Positions 44,655 through 57,028 of a DNA stretch of 64,000 nucleotides are shown piece by piece (the stretch's first letter is position 1; each line of letters begins with the position of its first letter). Source of the DNA: Mesorhizobium qingshengii (lineage in GTDB: Bacteria > Pseudomonadota > Alphaproteobacteria > Rhizobiales > Rhizobiaceae); contig NZ_JAPFQA010000001.1 in NCBI RefSeq assembly GCF_027563465.1, positions 744,001-808,000 of the forward strand, written 5' to 3'. Both the position numbers and the translations under genes were made by a program. The notes under the pieces were generated by a model. It had not been told where the DNA came from, did not search any database, and saw nothing but the letters and a program-made list of their open reading frames with translations.

Positions 44655-45293
44655 CTACGGCGTAGATTCCGCCACGATCATGGACTGACGTTTGGACTCG
44701 AGCGCCGCAAAGCGCTTCAGGAACGCATTCTGTGCCCAGGTCACGGAGCGTGGCGTGAAATCGAAGCGGTCGGCGTTGAAACCGCGCGGACGGCCGAAGA
44801 ATTCGGTCGCCTCGGCAGTCGAAAAGCCGGCAAGCAGCGTTGCCTCGAAATAGGCGGCGATCTGGTCGGCGCGCTTGATTTCCTTGCGCAACGCCGCCGC
44901 TGGTTCTGGCGGCAGCGAGAAGCGCAAATGAATGGCGCGCTGCAATCGCAACTCGCAGTCCTTGTAGCTGCCGCCCATCACCGATTTGAACGGCGAGATC
45001 ATGTCGCCGATGACATATTCGGGTGCGTCGTGCAGCAGTGCCGCCAGCCGGGCGTCGGCCGAAGCCCCAGGCACCAGGTCGCAGAACAGCGCTTCGACCA
45101 GCAGCGAGTGCTGGGCAACCGAAAACGCATGCTCACCGCTGGTCTGGCCGTTCCAGCGGGCGACGCGGGCGAGCCCATGCGCAATGTCGGATATTTCGAT
45201 GTCGAGCGGCGAGGGGTCGAGCAGGTCGAGCCGGCGGCCGGACAGCATGCGCTGCCAGGCACGCGGTGGCGCGCCGACGCGATCGGCCGCCAT
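44655..45293 (-). CDS. HD-domain hydrolase, YfbR-like
   Basis: This 212-residue protein has the HD phosphohydrolase set: His in SGEHAFSVAQHS, HD in ALLHDAPEYVIGD, and a C-terminal Asp in KRADQIAAYFEA. The nearest known relatives are YfbR-type 5'-deoxynucleotidases, which suggests a nucleotide monophosphate substrate. Its ATG overlaps the stop of ygfZ by one base, so the two genes are translationally coupled. Confidence 0.88.
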   Translation of the reverse strand: MAADRVGAPPRAWQRMLSGRRLDLLDPSPLDIEISDIAHGLARVARWNGQTSGEHAFSVAQHSLLVEALFCDLVPGASADARLAALLHDAPEYVIGDMISPFKSVMGGSYKDCELRLQRAIHLRFSLPPEPAAALRKEIKRADQIAAYFEATLLAGFSTAEATEFFGRPRGFNADRFDFTPRSVTWAQNAFLKRFAALESKRQSMIVAESTP

Positions 45294-46153
45294 CAGATCT
45301 CCTCCGCGCCGACGGCTTCCCGCGGGAAGGTGAACTTCGCCCAGCCGGGAATGGCCATCGTAACCGGGACGTCTCCCGCCATGATCGGCAGGCCGGCGTC
45401 GAGCGCCGCCTTGACCCTGTCGATGCGGGCAATGGCAAGCCCTGACGTGCCGGCACTCGAGCCGAGCGTGCCGACCGGCCGTCCCTCGACGGTGAGTTCG
45501 GTGCCGGAAGCCGGCAGGGCAAGCCCAGCCTGGACAATCAGCACGCGCCGCCTGGCCGTGCCGCGATGCTGCATGCGCGAAACGACCTCCTGGCCGATGT
45601 AGCAGCCCTTCTTGAAGCCGACACCGCCGGTTTCGTCGAGCAGCACGTCATGCGGGAATGCATCGCCGAGCGCGTAGTCTGCCCCACTCTCGGCAATGCC
45701 GTGGGCGATGCGAAAGGCCTGCCACGCGGTGGCGTCGCCGTTCGCCGCGGCATTGCCATAGGAGCGCGTAACGACATCGCCGGAAAAGCGCCGGTCGACC
45801 ACCGCCGCTGAATCAAAGTGCGAGGTCGTTGACTCATTTCCCCACGCAACGGTGACAAGCTCCTGATCGGCCTTGGTTATCTCGGCCTTGGCGCGCAGTT
45901 TGTAGAGCGTCAGCCGGCGCACGAAATCGCCTGCCATGTCGGCGCGGCATTCGAGTCGGAAGGCATTCTCGCCTGTGCGCGAGATCAGGAAATCGAACAG
46001 GATCTTGCCTTGCGGCGAAAGCAGGGCACCCGGCTTTGCTTCGCCGGCGCCGAGTGTATCGAGATCGGTGGTCACTATATTCTGCAGAAAATGCTCGGCA
46101 TCCGGGCCGGACACGGAAATGAGGGCGCGGTCTTTCAGCAGGGCAAAGGGCAT
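45293..46153 (-). CDS. ygfZ: folate-binding protein YgfZ (iron-sulfur cluster repair)
   Basis: YgfZ is a tetrahydrofolate-binding GcvT-like protein needed for assembly or repair of certain Fe-S enzymes. The 286-residue protein has the hallmark GFKKGCYIGQEVVSRMQHRG with the essential Cys, and SGPDAEHFLQNIVTTDL at the N-terminus. The start is the ATG at 46153; an in-frame TTG at 46180 is less likely. It is coupled to the HD gene by a 1-base overlap and is divergent from the dihydroorotase-like gene. Confidence 0.93.
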   Translation of the reverse strand: MPFALLKDRALISVSGPDAEHFLQNIVTTDLDTLGAGEAKPGALLSPQGKILFDFLISRTGENAFRLECRADMAGDFVRRLTLYKLRAKAEITKADQELVTVAWGNESTTSHFDSAAVVDRRFSGDVVTRSYGNAAANGDATAWQAFRIAHGIAESGADYALGDAFPHDVLLDETGGVGFKKGCYIGQEVVSRMQHRGTARRRVLIVQAGLALPASGTELTVEGRPVGTLGSSAGTSGLAIARIDRVKAALDAGLPIMAGDVPVTMAIPGWAKFTFPREAVGAEEI

Positions 46154-46236
46154 TGGCGGGAATTGAACCTGATCTTGCAAAACGGTCGGCCTTTACGTAA
46201 GCCGCTGGCACTTCCCCTGCAAGAGACTGGACCCAT

Positions 46237-47568
46237 ATGGCCACGACCTACGACCTCATCCTGACAGGCGGCACAGTGGTCAACCATGATGGCGAAGGTT
46301 TTCGCGACATCGGCGTTCGGGGCGGGCGGATTGCCACCATAGGCGATCTCTCACAAGCGTCGGCCGGCGAGACGATCGACTGCCGCGGCTTGCATATCCT
46401 GCCAGGTGTCATCGACAGCCAGGTGCACTTTCGCGAGCCGGGACTGGAGCACAAGGAGGACTTGGAAACGGGCTCGCGCGCGGCGGTGCTTGGCGGCGTC
46501 ACCGCCGTGTTCGAGATGCCCAACACCAATCCGCTGACCACCAGCGAGGCAGCGCTTGCCGACAAGGTCCGGCGCGGCAGCGGTCGCATGCATTGCGATT
46601 TCGCCTTCTGGGTCGGCGGCACCCGCGAGAACGCCAGGGATGTCGGCGAGCTTGAGCGGCTGCCGGGCGCCGCGGGGATCAAGGTTTTCATGGGCTCGTC
46701 GACCGGCGACCTGCTGGTCGAGGATGATGATGGCGTTGCATCGATCCTCAAGAACACGCGCCGACGTGCCGCTTTTCATTCGGAGGACGAGTTCCGGCTG
46801 CGCGAGCGTCTTGGCGAACGCATCGAGGGGGATCCTTCATCGCACCCGGTCTGGCGCGACGAGATCGCCGCCTTGCGCTGCACCGAACGGCTGGTGCGCA
46901 TCGCACGAAACGTTCGCGCCCGCATCCACGTGCTGCATATCTCGACGGCGGAGGAAATTATGTTCCTCGAACAGCACAAGGATGTCGCGACCTGCGAGGC
47001 GACGCCACATCATCTGACGCTGTCGGCGGACGATTACGCGCGGCTGGGCACGCTCATTCAGATGAATCCGCCGGTGCGCGCCGCGCGCCATCGCGACGGC
47101 GTCTGGCATGGCATCGTGCAAGGCATTGTCGACGTGCTCGGCTCCGATCACGCGCCCCACACGCTGGCCGAGAAGGCAAAGCCGTACCCGGCATCGCCGT
47201 CGGGGATGACCGGCGTGCAGACGCTGGTGCCGATCATGCTCGATCACGTCAATGCCGGCCGGTTGACCCTGCAGCGCTTCGTCGACCTGTCCAGCCACGG
47301 CCCGCAGCGTATCTTCGGCATGGCAAGAAAAGGCCGCATCGCCGCCGGTTACGATGCCGACTTCACCATTGTCGACATGAAGAGGCGCGAGACCATCACC
47401 AATGCGCAGGCCGGTTCGAAAGCCGGTTGGACACCCTATGATGGCAAGCAAGTCACCGGTTGGCCGGTCGGCACCGTCATTCGCGGCCGCCGCGTCATGT
47501 GGGAGGGCGAAATCGTCACGCCAAGCCAGGGCAGGGCGGTGGAGTTCTCCGAGGCACTGGCGGGTTAG
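46237..47568 (+). CDS. dihydroorotase-like amidohydrolase with altered metal site
   Basis: This 443-residue amidohydrolase is closest to class I dihydroorotases (carbamoyl-aspartate to dihydroorotate). PGVID-QVHFREPGLEHKED, MPNTNP, ATPHHL and GSDHAPHT are family motifs. The first metal-binding His of HxH is Gln62 (Q-V-H64), and the bridging region reads GIKVFMGSS (Lys149), not the class I Asp form. His181, His231 or His234, and Asp304 remain. It stands alone, divergent from ygfZ, without pyrB. It may be a true DHOase subfamily of rhizobia or an enzyme on a different cyclic amide. Confidence 0.82.
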   Translation: MATTYDLILTGGTVVNHDGEGFRDIGVRGGRIATIGDLSQASAGETIDCRGLHILPGVIDSQVHFREPGLEHKEDLETGSRAAVLGGVTAVFEMPNTNPLTTSEAALADKVRRGSGRMHCDFAFWVGGTRENARDVGELERLPGAAGIKVFMGSSTGDLLVEDDDGVASILKNTRRRAAFHSEDEFRLRERLGERIEGDPSSHPVWRDEIAALRCTERLVRIARNVRARIHVLHISTAEEIMFLEQHKDVATCEATPHHLTLSADDYARLGTLIQMNPPVRAARHRDGVWHGIVQGIVDVLGSDHAPHTLAEKAKPYPASPSGMTGVQTLVPIMLDHVNAGRLTLQRFVDLSSHGPQRIFGMARKGRIAAGYDADFTIVDMKRRETITNAQAGSKAGWTPYDGKQVTGWPVGTVIRGRRVMWEGEIVTPSQGRAVEFSEALAG

Positions 47569-47682
47569 CTGTTTCAGCGGCGCTGGAAAGGCGATCCGCA
47601 AAGTCGCTCGGCCAAAGGGCATTCGGCTTGGACACGAGCGGGTGGCTGTTTTGACCGCGCTGCGGAATTTTGCGGGAAGAAC

Positions 47683-48471
47683 TCAGTCGCCGGCGACGAA
47701 GAAGGTCCATTGCCCGGCGGGCGTGATGCCGACGCGGTAGAAGATGTAGGCGCCGAACTGCTTCATGTCATCGAAGTCGCCCGCGGTGACGATCTTGAAC
47801 AACTCAACCCGCTGCTTGGCGTCGAGCTTGTCCAGCGGCAGCGCGAAGAAATACGGCCACACATAGAGCTCTTCCGGCGTGCCGGCATCGAGGTGGACGT
47901 AGCCGGCATCGAGCACTTCCTCCAGGATGGCCAGGATTTCCTGGCCATCCGGGTCGCCGGAGAGGCCCTTGAGGAAGGCAATGGCGTCGCCGTCTATATC
48001 GGTCAGCGACAATTGCGTCGTGCTGTCGCCCTTGCCGATCAAGGGCCGCAGCTTTTCGATGTCGCCGCTCTTGCAGGCTTCGACGATCAGGTTGTGCATG
48101 CGCCGCACCGGCTCGGGCAGTTTGTCGAGATCGTAGACGACCTCGGGTATCGGCGTGTCGGGATCGACGCGCGGTCTGGTCACGCCGCCGTCAGGTGGGC
48201 TGCCGGGCTCGGCCTCGTTCGGCGCAGCCGGCTGGCTGGTCGAAGGCGGCGTTCCGATCGGGTCGGGCATCGGCACCGCGCTTCCGGGCGGCGACATGTC
48301 GTCGTCGGCCGAAGGCTGGACCGGGGAGGGAAGCTCTTCGCGCTTGATCTCGCTCAGCGCATAGGCGGGGCTGCTCGCGAGGCATGCAATCAAGGGAATC
48401 GCGGCACAGCAAGCGGCGAAGCAGATGCAAAGGACCAAGCCACGTGGCTTGCCTGACATCGAAAAATCCAC
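47683..48471 (-). CDS. hypothetical exported protein with Pro-rich linker
   Basis: I do not recognise a named family. The protein of about 262 residues has an N-terminal hydrophobic segment (GLVLCICFAACCAAIPLIACL), a Pro/Ser/Ala-rich stretch, and a conserved-looking C-terminal domain (HNLIVEACKSGDIEKLRPLI, WPYFFALPLDKLD, QFGAYIFYRVGITPAGQW). The GTG at 48471 is chosen because AAGGAG lies 9 bp upstream; the ATG at 48459 lacks a site. It is probably periplasmic or lipid-anchored. It converges with the dihydroorotase-like gene. Confidence 0.75.
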   Translation of the reverse strand: MDFSMSGKPRGLVLCICFAACCAAIPLIACLASSPAYALSEIKREELPSPVQPSADDDMSPPGSAVPMPDPIGTPPSTSQPAAPNEAEPGSPPDGGVTRPRVDPDTPIPEVVYDLDKLPEPVRRMHNLIVEACKSGDIEKLRPLIGKGDSTTQLSLTDIDGDAIAFLKGLSGDPDGQEILAILEEVLDAGYVHLDAGTPEELYVWPYFFALPLDKLDAKQRVELFKIVTAGDFDDMKQFGAYIFYRVGITPAGQWTFFVAGD

Positions 48472-48538
48472 TGCCCGCTTCTCCTTGATTCCGGGCATCA
48501 TGCCCGAGCGGCATATCGTCAAAGAACCGGACGTCGGT

Positions 48539-48796
48539 TCAGTGCCGCAGCCGTTCAGGTTCGAAGGCGCCAGCAATCACCTTTTCACGCATACGGTCGA
48601 GCAGGGCAAGGGCGGAGGTCTCGCCATTGGCGCGCAGCATCTCGCCGAACGCCGTCTCAAGCGCTGCTTCGGCAATGATTTCGGGCTCTATGCCGGCGGA
48701 GAGACCTTCCGCCCAGGCTTCGCTGTGGCTCTCCACGGCGGTCAGGCGTTTTTCTTCCCTGACCAGCGCGTCGATGTCGTTGACACCATGTTCCAT
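48539..48796 (-). CDS. small conserved hypothetical protein
   Basis: The protein has 85 residues, acidic and helical (NDIDALVREEKRLTAVESHS, IIAEAALETAFGEML), with no signal peptide. I cannot name a family; it resembles small soluble proteins seen in Rhizobiales. The start is the ATG at 48796; a TTG at 48817 is in frame. It precedes the exported hypothetical gene by 67 bp on the same strand. Confidence 0.65.
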   Translation of the reverse strand: MEHGVNDIDALVREEKRLTAVESHSEAWAEGLSAGIEPEIIAEAALETAFGEMLRANGETSALALLDRMREKVIAGAFEPERLRH

Positions 48797-49157
48797 ATGC
48801 GATGTCCACCCTTTCAAGCAGCAATCCGTCGATGTGGATCGGGCCTGATCTGTTCATTTCACACGCAGGGCCAAGTAAGTATCTGTAAATACGACATTTT
48901 TTTGATCGTCTTTTACAGAGCCCGATTGCCTTGTGCGAAGCTGCGTTCAGTTCGGGTCAAACTTAGCCGATTAGGGAGGCCTGCGGGGCGAAAACCTTCA
49001 GTTTGAGTTAATTTCGCATTCGTGTGGTAACGTTTCGTTAATACTGTTGCAGAAGCGCAACATCAGGATTGCACCAAGATATTGTCCGGCACAAGCCGGA
49101 TTTCTCCGCTGGCGCCGGCGGCGGCTCGGATACTTGTCGATGAGCCGTTCGGAATGC
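48797..49157. other. intergenic region, no gene seen
   Basis: These 361 bp contain AT-rich stretches (around 48880-48920 and 48990-49050) likely to hold the promoter for the minus-strand small gene. A short hairpin (TGTTGCAGAAGCGCAACA, 49044-49061) is present. Nothing codes. Confidence 0.5.
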
Positions 49158-49535
49158 CTAGTTTCCGTAACGCGAAGCGATGTCACGCGACAGCGTCTCG
49201 CCTTCCTTCATGTAACGGCTGATGGCTTCGGTTGCCGAGGCCGTGCATTGCGTATAGGTGCCGCCGAAGGAGCGGTAGCCGCGATTGAAGCTGGCGATGA
49301 AGCGTGCGCGTCGCTCGGCATCCGGATTTTCCGAATCGAGCAGCTTCTGCATTTCGACGCGCCACTGATCGCCTTTCTCTCCGCACAAATTGCGCAGGAA
49401 ATGCAGCGATCCCAGAACCTCCGCCAGCCGCATCAGCCCCGGCTCGAACGGCGACTCGGCGCTGAGCGCCGGCCGCGTCGGGAAAGCCGCACTGACGGCA
49501 AGACATACGGCGAGGTACACGGATGGACGGTTCAT
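49158..49535 (-). CDS. TIGR02301 family exported protein
   Basis: This 125-residue protein has a signal peptide (SVYLAVCLAVSAAFPTRPALS) and a conserved domain, LAEVLGSLHFLRNLCGEKGDQWR...FNRGYRSFGGTYTQCTASA, with two Cys that could form a disulfide. It matches the TIGR02301 family of small rhizobial periplasmic proteins of unknown function. The start is the ATG at 49535 behind GGGAAGG. It lies downstream of the NUDIX gene on the same strand (115 bp). Confidence 0.82.
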   Translation of the reverse strand: MNRPSVYLAVCLAVSAAFPTRPALSAESPFEPGLMRLAEVLGSLHFLRNLCGEKGDQWRVEMQKLLDSENPDAERRARFIASFNRGYRSFGGTYTQCTASATEAISRYMKEGETLSRDIASRYGN

Positions 49536-49650
49536 GAGCCTTCCCTGCCGAACGGCATAAGCCGTTGTGGCCGCCAAACAGCATAAGCCTTTGTGACGAA
49601 ACAATTTGTCGCCCGCAAGGCGATTTTCAAGACTGCAGCACCCCAGCGTT

Positions 49651-50064
49651 TCAGTCAGGATCCAGCAAGTCTTCGGCGACCGCGAACACCGAGCCGGCGA
49701 GCGGCAGCGCCGTCATCTCGTTGAGTGTATAGAAGGCGGCTGTCTCGGCGTCGTCGCTGGCCACCGCTTCGCCGCCGCCATAGGCGGCACCGAACACCGT
49801 CAGGAGATAGTCGACCGGGTGGCTGTCGTCCCTGCCATCGATATGGATTTCCCGAAGCGGGCGGTAATTGGTGGCCCGCAAGCCGGTCTCTTCCAGCAGT
49901 TCGCGCTTTGCCGCATCCTCCAGCGTTTCGCCGGCCTCGACCTTGCCGCCCGGAAAGGCATAGAGTCCCTGTGACGGTTGCCGCGCCCGCTTGACCAGGA
50001 GCACGGTCTGGCCACGCACGACGGCCACCGAGACTGCCGGAAGTGTCCTGCGCGCTTCGTTCAT
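49651..50064 (-). CDS. NUDIX hydrolase
   Basis: This 137-residue pyrophosphohydrolase has a full Nudix box, [20 protein letters not shown] followed by ETG. It is similar in size to ADP-ribose or oxidised-nucleotide (MutT-like) enzymes; the specificity cannot be told. It is divergent from the SRAP gene with 124 bp between. Confidence 0.92.
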   Translation of the reverse strand: MNEARRTLPAVSVAVVRGQTVLLVKRARQPSQGLYAFPGGKVEAGETLEDAAKRELLEETGLRATNYRPLREIHIDGRDDSHPVDYLLTVFGAAYGGGEAVASDDAETAAFYTLNEMTALPLAGSVFAVAEDLLDPD

Positions 50065-50188
50065 GGATTTCCGATCATTGAAGGCAGGACTGTTGTGGAC
50101 CGCCCAGCATGGGGAAGCTTTAGCGGTTGCGCAACGCCGGTTCCATCGCCACTTTCAAACCGAACCATTGGAAGGGCACCAATCGACC

Positions 50189-50950
50189 ATGTGCGGACGC
50201 TTTGCCTTGACCGCGACGCCGGACCAGACCGCCGCCTTTCTGGGCTTGGCAGAACTGGAGGATTTCCCGGCGCGCTACAACATTGCCCCGACGCAGCCGA
50301 TCCTGATGGCGACCGCCGGCGCCCCGCGGGCACCAGGTTCGAATCTGCCGGACCGGCAGTCGGTGCTGGTGCGCTGGGGGCTCATCCCGACCTGGGTCAA
50401 GGACACCCGGGAGTTTCCGCTGCTGTTCAACGCGCGCTCTGAAGGGGCAGCCGAAAAGGCCTCGTTCAAGGCCGCCATGCGCCATCGCCGCGCGCTGGTG
50501 CCGGCGTCAGGTTTCTACGAGTGGCGGCAGACTGGCGGCAAGAAGGGGCAACCTTATTGGATTCGGCCCAGGCATGGCGAGTTGGTCGCCTTTGCCGGCC
50601 TTGTCGAGACCTATGCCGAGCCGGGCGGTTCGGAAATGGATACCGGCGCCATCCTGACCGCCAGCGCCAATGCCGACATCGCCCACATCCATGATCGCAT
50701 GCCGGTGGTGATCGATCCCAGGGATTTCGCCCGCTGGCTGGATTGCCGTACGCTCGAGCCACGCGATGTCGCCGACCTGTTGCGGCCGGCGCCAACAGGT
50801 TTCTTCGAGGCAATTCCGGTCTCCGACCTTGTCAACAAGGTCGCCAACACCGGACCGGAGATACAGGAGAGGGGCGAGATCGGACCCGAGCCCGAGAAGG
50901 TCAAGCGCCAGAAACCCGGCGCGGACGACAGTCAGATGACGCTGTTTTAG
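50189..50950 (+). CDS. SOS response-associated peptidase (YedK/HMCES, SRAP)
   Basis: SRAP proteins cross-link to abasic sites in single-stranded DNA through Cys2 and protect the genome. The 253-residue protein begins MCGRFALTAT so Cys2 is exposed after Met removal; Asn31 (ARYNIAPTQ), Glu111 (SGFYEWR) and His168 (HIHDRMPVV) complete the active site. The start at 50189 is fixed by the need for Cys2. No LexA box is claimed. Confidence 0.94.
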   Translation: MCGRFALTATPDQTAAFLGLAELEDFPARYNIAPTQPILMATAGAPRAPGSNLPDRQSVLVRWGLIPTWVKDTREFPLLFNARSEGAAEKASFKAAMRHRRALVPASGFYEWRQTGGKKGQPYWIRPRHGELVAFAGLVETYAEPGGSEMDTGAILTASANADIAHIHDRMPVVIDPRDFARWLDCRTLEPRDVADLLRPAPTGFFEAIPVSDLVNKVANTGPEIQERGEIGPEPEKVKRQKPGADDSQMTLF

Positions 50951-51021
50951 CAGAGGCTGTTATTTTGAGGCGCATCCTGCGCCGTCATGCCTGACGCCTT
51001 TGGCGCCGGCCGAATACTGCT

Positions 51022-51177
51022 TCAGGCAGCGCGGGGGGATACGATCTTCTGCGCCGGCTTTTTCTTCTTCGCGGTGTGGAGAAGGGCGGCGACGATCGCC
51101 GCGGGGCCGATTGCGCGATAGTGGTTGGTCAGCGCCGGTTGCTTGGCGCGGTTGGATTCCTGCTTGCTGCGAGCCAT
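51022..51177 (-). CDS. small basic hypothetical protein (51 aa)
   Basis: The reading frame MARSKQESNRAKQPALTNHY... to ...SPRAA encodes 51 residues, strongly basic, with a short hydrophobic middle (AIGPAAIVAALLHTAKKKK). A good ribosome site, GGGAAGAGAGAC, precedes the ATG at 51177, and codon use is GC-rich as in real genes. No family is recognised. It lies between the SRAP and cysS genes on the minus strand. Confidence 0.6.
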   Translation of the reverse strand: MARSKQESNRAKQPALTNHYRAIGPAAIVAALLHTAKKKKPAQKIVSPRAA

Positions 51178-51287
51178 GTCTCTCTTCCCAGGTAACATTT
51201 CAGTGTCTGCGTTTGCTGGCCGAATCCGACCAAATCGTGACGTCTGGTGATCTAGCCGGCGAATGTTTCATGACTGTGCCGACATGT

Positions 51288-51443
51288 TTAATAAAATGTT
51301 TCACTGCCTGATTCCGCGTGATCGAACCACGCGTTTGCCAGTCTTCGTGGCATTTTTCTCAGAACCAGCGGCTTGACGGCAACACCGGCCAAGGCGATAA
51401 AGCCGCCCATGAAAACGTCTTTCGCCATTTGTGGCATTTGCAT
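51288..51443 (-). CDS. possible small protein (51 aa), hydrophobic middle
   Basis: The frame MQMPQMAKDVFMGGFIALAG... to ...ESGSETFY encodes 51 residues with one hydrophobic stretch followed by a basic part (LRKMPRRLANAWF), which could place it at the membrane. GAGG lies 10 bp before the ATG at 51443. It sits within the 408-bp gap before cysS and has no recognised family. Apart from it the gap shows nothing. Confidence 0.35.
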   Translation of the reverse strand: MQMPQMAKDVFMGGFIALAGVAVKPLVLRKMPRRLANAWFDHAESGSETFY

Positions 51444-51585
51444 TATTGGCTAGCCTCGCGCTGGTCCGGACGTTTTCGCCTCATCTTCCCCTAGATTGGA
51501 CAAACGCCCCGGCCAGCAGGCTGGAGCCCGATTTGCGCCCTCGGCGCAGGCTGGGCTTCATTATCAACGGACCGGGAAGGCACGA

Positions 51586-53019
51586 ATGTCTGACGCATCG
51601 AAGGGCCTGCGCCTCTACAACACGCTAACGCGGAGCAAGGAGGATTTCGTCCCGATCGATCCGCGCAATGTGCGCATGTATGTTTGCGGCCCGACGGTCT
51701 ACGACTTTGCCCATATCGGCAATGCGCGGCCGGTGATCGTCTTCGATGTGCTGTTCCGTTTGCTGCGCTATGTCTACGGCGAGGCGCACGTCACGTATGT
51801 GCGCAACATCACAGATGTCGACGACAAGATTAACGCGCGCGCCCTGCGTGATTTCGGCGGCGAGATCGCTTCCGGGGCACTTTCGCTCAACGAGGCAATC
51901 CGGCGGGTCACCGAAAAGACCGCCGACCAGTTCCACAAGGACGTGGCGACGCTCGGCTGCCTGGAGCCGACATTCGAGCCGCGCGCCACCGAATTCGTCG
52001 AGCCCCGCGCTGACGGCAAGGCCGACATGATCACCTTGATTCAAAGTCTGATCGAACGTGGCCATGCCTATGTCGCGGCAGGCGAAGTGCTGTTCGACAC
52101 GGCGTCGATGCCGGACTATGGACAATTGTCGAAGCGCAATCTCGACGAGCAGCAGGCCGGCGCTCGCATCGCCGTCGACGCGCACAAGAAGAACCCCGGC
52201 GATTTCGTGCTGTGGAAGCTCTCGTCGCCGGAGGAGCCGGGCTGGAATTCGCCTTGGGGCAGGGGTCGGCCGGGCTGGCACATCGAGTGCTCGGCGATGT
52301 CGGCCGCCTATCTCGGCGAGGTGTTCGACATCCATGGCGGCGGGCTCGACCTGATCTTCCCGCACCATGAGAACGAGATCGCCCAGTCGCGCTGCGCGCA
52401 CGGCACCGATGTCATGGCCAACATCTGGATGCACAACGGCTTCCTGCAGGTCGAGGGGCAGAAGATGTCGAAGAGCCTCGGCAATTTCTATTCGATCAAC
52501 GAACTGCTGGAGACGGAGACTTTCGGTGGCCGCAAATGGCCGGGCGAGGTGCTGCGGCTGGCAATGCTGATGACGCATTATCGCGAGCCGATCGATTTTT
52601 CGGTGCGCAAGCTGGAGGAGGCGGAGAATACGCTGCGCAAATGGAAAAGGGCGGCGGACCTGGCGCCTGCGGCTGGGCGGTTGCCGGCGGAAGTCATCGA
52701 TGCCTTGTCGGACGATCTCGCCACCTACGCCGCTTTCCAGGTCCTGACGCAGTTGGCCGGCGAAGCCGCGGACAGCAACGAAGCCGCTGCTGCGCTGAAG
52801 GCGTCGCTGCTGTTCCTCGGGTTCGATATCGCCTCGGCAAAGGTGGACGAGGATAACGTCGCGAGAACGATCGCCAATCGCCTCGCGCTCATCGCCGCGA
52901 AGAACTGGGCCGAGGCCGACCGCATCCGCGACGAACTGTTGGCACAAGGTGTACAGTTGAAGGACGGCAAGGACCCCGCCACCGGCGAACGCATCACCAC
53001 CTGGGAGGTAAAAAGATGA
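51586..53019 (+). CDS. cysS: cysteinyl-tRNA synthetase
   Basis: CysS charges tRNA-Cys. The 477-residue class I synthetase has HIGN (43-46) and KMSKS (293-297). Zinc ligands correspond to Cys34, Cys235, His260 and Glu264. The start is the ATG at 51586 ([14 protein letters not shown]), with GGGAAGG nearby. It heads a plus-strand run of six genes; the next gene overlaps its stop by ATGA. Confidence 0.97.
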   Translation: MSDASKGLRLYNTLTRSKEDFVPIDPRNVRMYVCGPTVYDFAHIGNARPVIVFDVLFRLLRYVYGEAHVTYVRNITDVDDKINARALRDFGGEIASGALSLNEAIRRVTEKTADQFHKDVATLGCLEPTFEPRATEFVEPRADGKADMITLIQSLIERGHAYVAAGEVLFDTASMPDYGQLSKRNLDEQQAGARIAVDAHKKNPGDFVLWKLSSPEEPGWNSPWGRGRPGWHIECSAMSAAYLGEVFDIHGGGLDLIFPHHENEIAQSRCAHGTDVMANIWMHNGFLQVEGQKMSKSLGNFYSINELLETETFGGRKWPGEVLRLAMLMTHYREPIDFSVRKLEEAENTLRKWKRAADLAPAAGRLPAEVIDALSDDLATYAAFQVLTQLAGEAADSNEAAAALKASLLFLGFDIASAKVDEDNVARTIANRLALIAAKNWAEADRIRDELLAQGVQLKDGKDPATGERITTWEVKR

Positions 53020-53402
53020 TCGACCATCTCGGCATCACCGTGGCCGATTTCGACGCTTCGAAGGCTTTCTATGACAGGGCAATGGCGCCGCTGGGGGCTG
53101 CACTCCTCTACATGGTGCCGCAGGAACACACTGGCGGCGCCAAGGTTGGCGGCTATGGCCGCGACCGGCCGGTGTTCTGGCTGCACGCCGGCAAGGACAA
53201 GCCCAGGGATCACCAGCATGTCGCTTTCACGGCGCGCAGCCGTGCCGAGGTCGATGCCTTCCACGCGGCCGCACTCGCCGCCGGCGGCAAGGACAATGGC
53301 GGGCCGGGCCTGCGCCCGCACTATCACGCGAACTACTACGGCGCCTTCGTCTTCGATCCCGACGGCAACAATGTCGAGGCCGTCTGCCATGTGCCGGAGT
53401 AA
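53016..53402 (+). CDS. VOC family protein (glyoxalase fold)
   Basis: This 128-residue VOC protein starts [20 protein letters not shown] and ends [18 protein letters not shown], keeping the His and Glu metal ligands. It overlaps cysS by 4 bp and precedes two GFA genes by 6 bp. With the GFA genes it may form a small aldehyde- or glutathione-related set, but no substrate can be named. Confidence 0.9.
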   Translation: MIDHLGITVADFDASKAFYDRAMAPLGAALLYMVPQEHTGGAKVGGYGRDRPVFWLHAGKDKPRDHQHVAFTARSRAEVDAFHAAALAAGGKDNGGPGLRPHYHANYYGAFVFDPDGNNVEAVCHVPE

Positions 53403-53408
53403 GCGGTC

Positions 53409-53896
53409 ATGAGCCTCGACAATCGGCCAATCTACACCGGCGGCTGCCAGTGCGGTGCGGTGCGCTTCCGCGTCGAGGGCGCGCTTGGCGACGCTTCGAT
53501 CTGCCATTGCCGCATGTGCCAGAAGGCGTTCGGCTCGTTTTACGCGCCATTGGTGTCCGTGCGCGGCGCAAAGCTCGACTGGACGCGTGGTGAGCCGAAA
53601 TACTTCCGCTCGTCCAACCATGTCGATCGTGGCTTTTGCGCCAATTGCGGCACCCCGCTGACCTTCACCGCGCCGGACGGCGTTGGCCTTGCCATCGGCG
53701 CGTTCGACAATCCGGCGGAGATCGTGCCGTTGATCCAGTGGGGCACCGAGGCAAAACTGCCTTACGTCGATACGATCCCGCAATTGCCGGGCGAGGACAC
53801 GATGGCGGACATATCGTCGGCTCCCTATCTGGCCGATCTCGTCTCCTACCAGCATCCCGACCACGACACCGAACAATGGCCGCCAAAGGAAAAGTC

Positions 53897-53900
<4 letters not shown>
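53409..53900 (+). CDS. GFA family protein (S-hydroxymethyl-glutathione-type CENP-V fold), copy 1
   Basis: This 163-residue zinc protein has CxC (GGCQCGAVRF), CHCRMCQ and CANCGTPL, the two-zinc set of the glutathione-dependent formaldehyde-activating family. Most members have unproven activity. It overlaps copy 2 by 4 bp. The two proteins align over most of their length, so they arose by tandem duplication. Confidence 0.92.
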
Positions 53901-56945
<3,045 letters not shown>

Positions 56946-57028
56946 GGTTGAACCATCAGCGAAAGTCCATTGATCCATCAGAAGTTTGCGATGGTCTTGC
57001 CAAGGCGGCTGGGCCATAGCGTTGGCCC

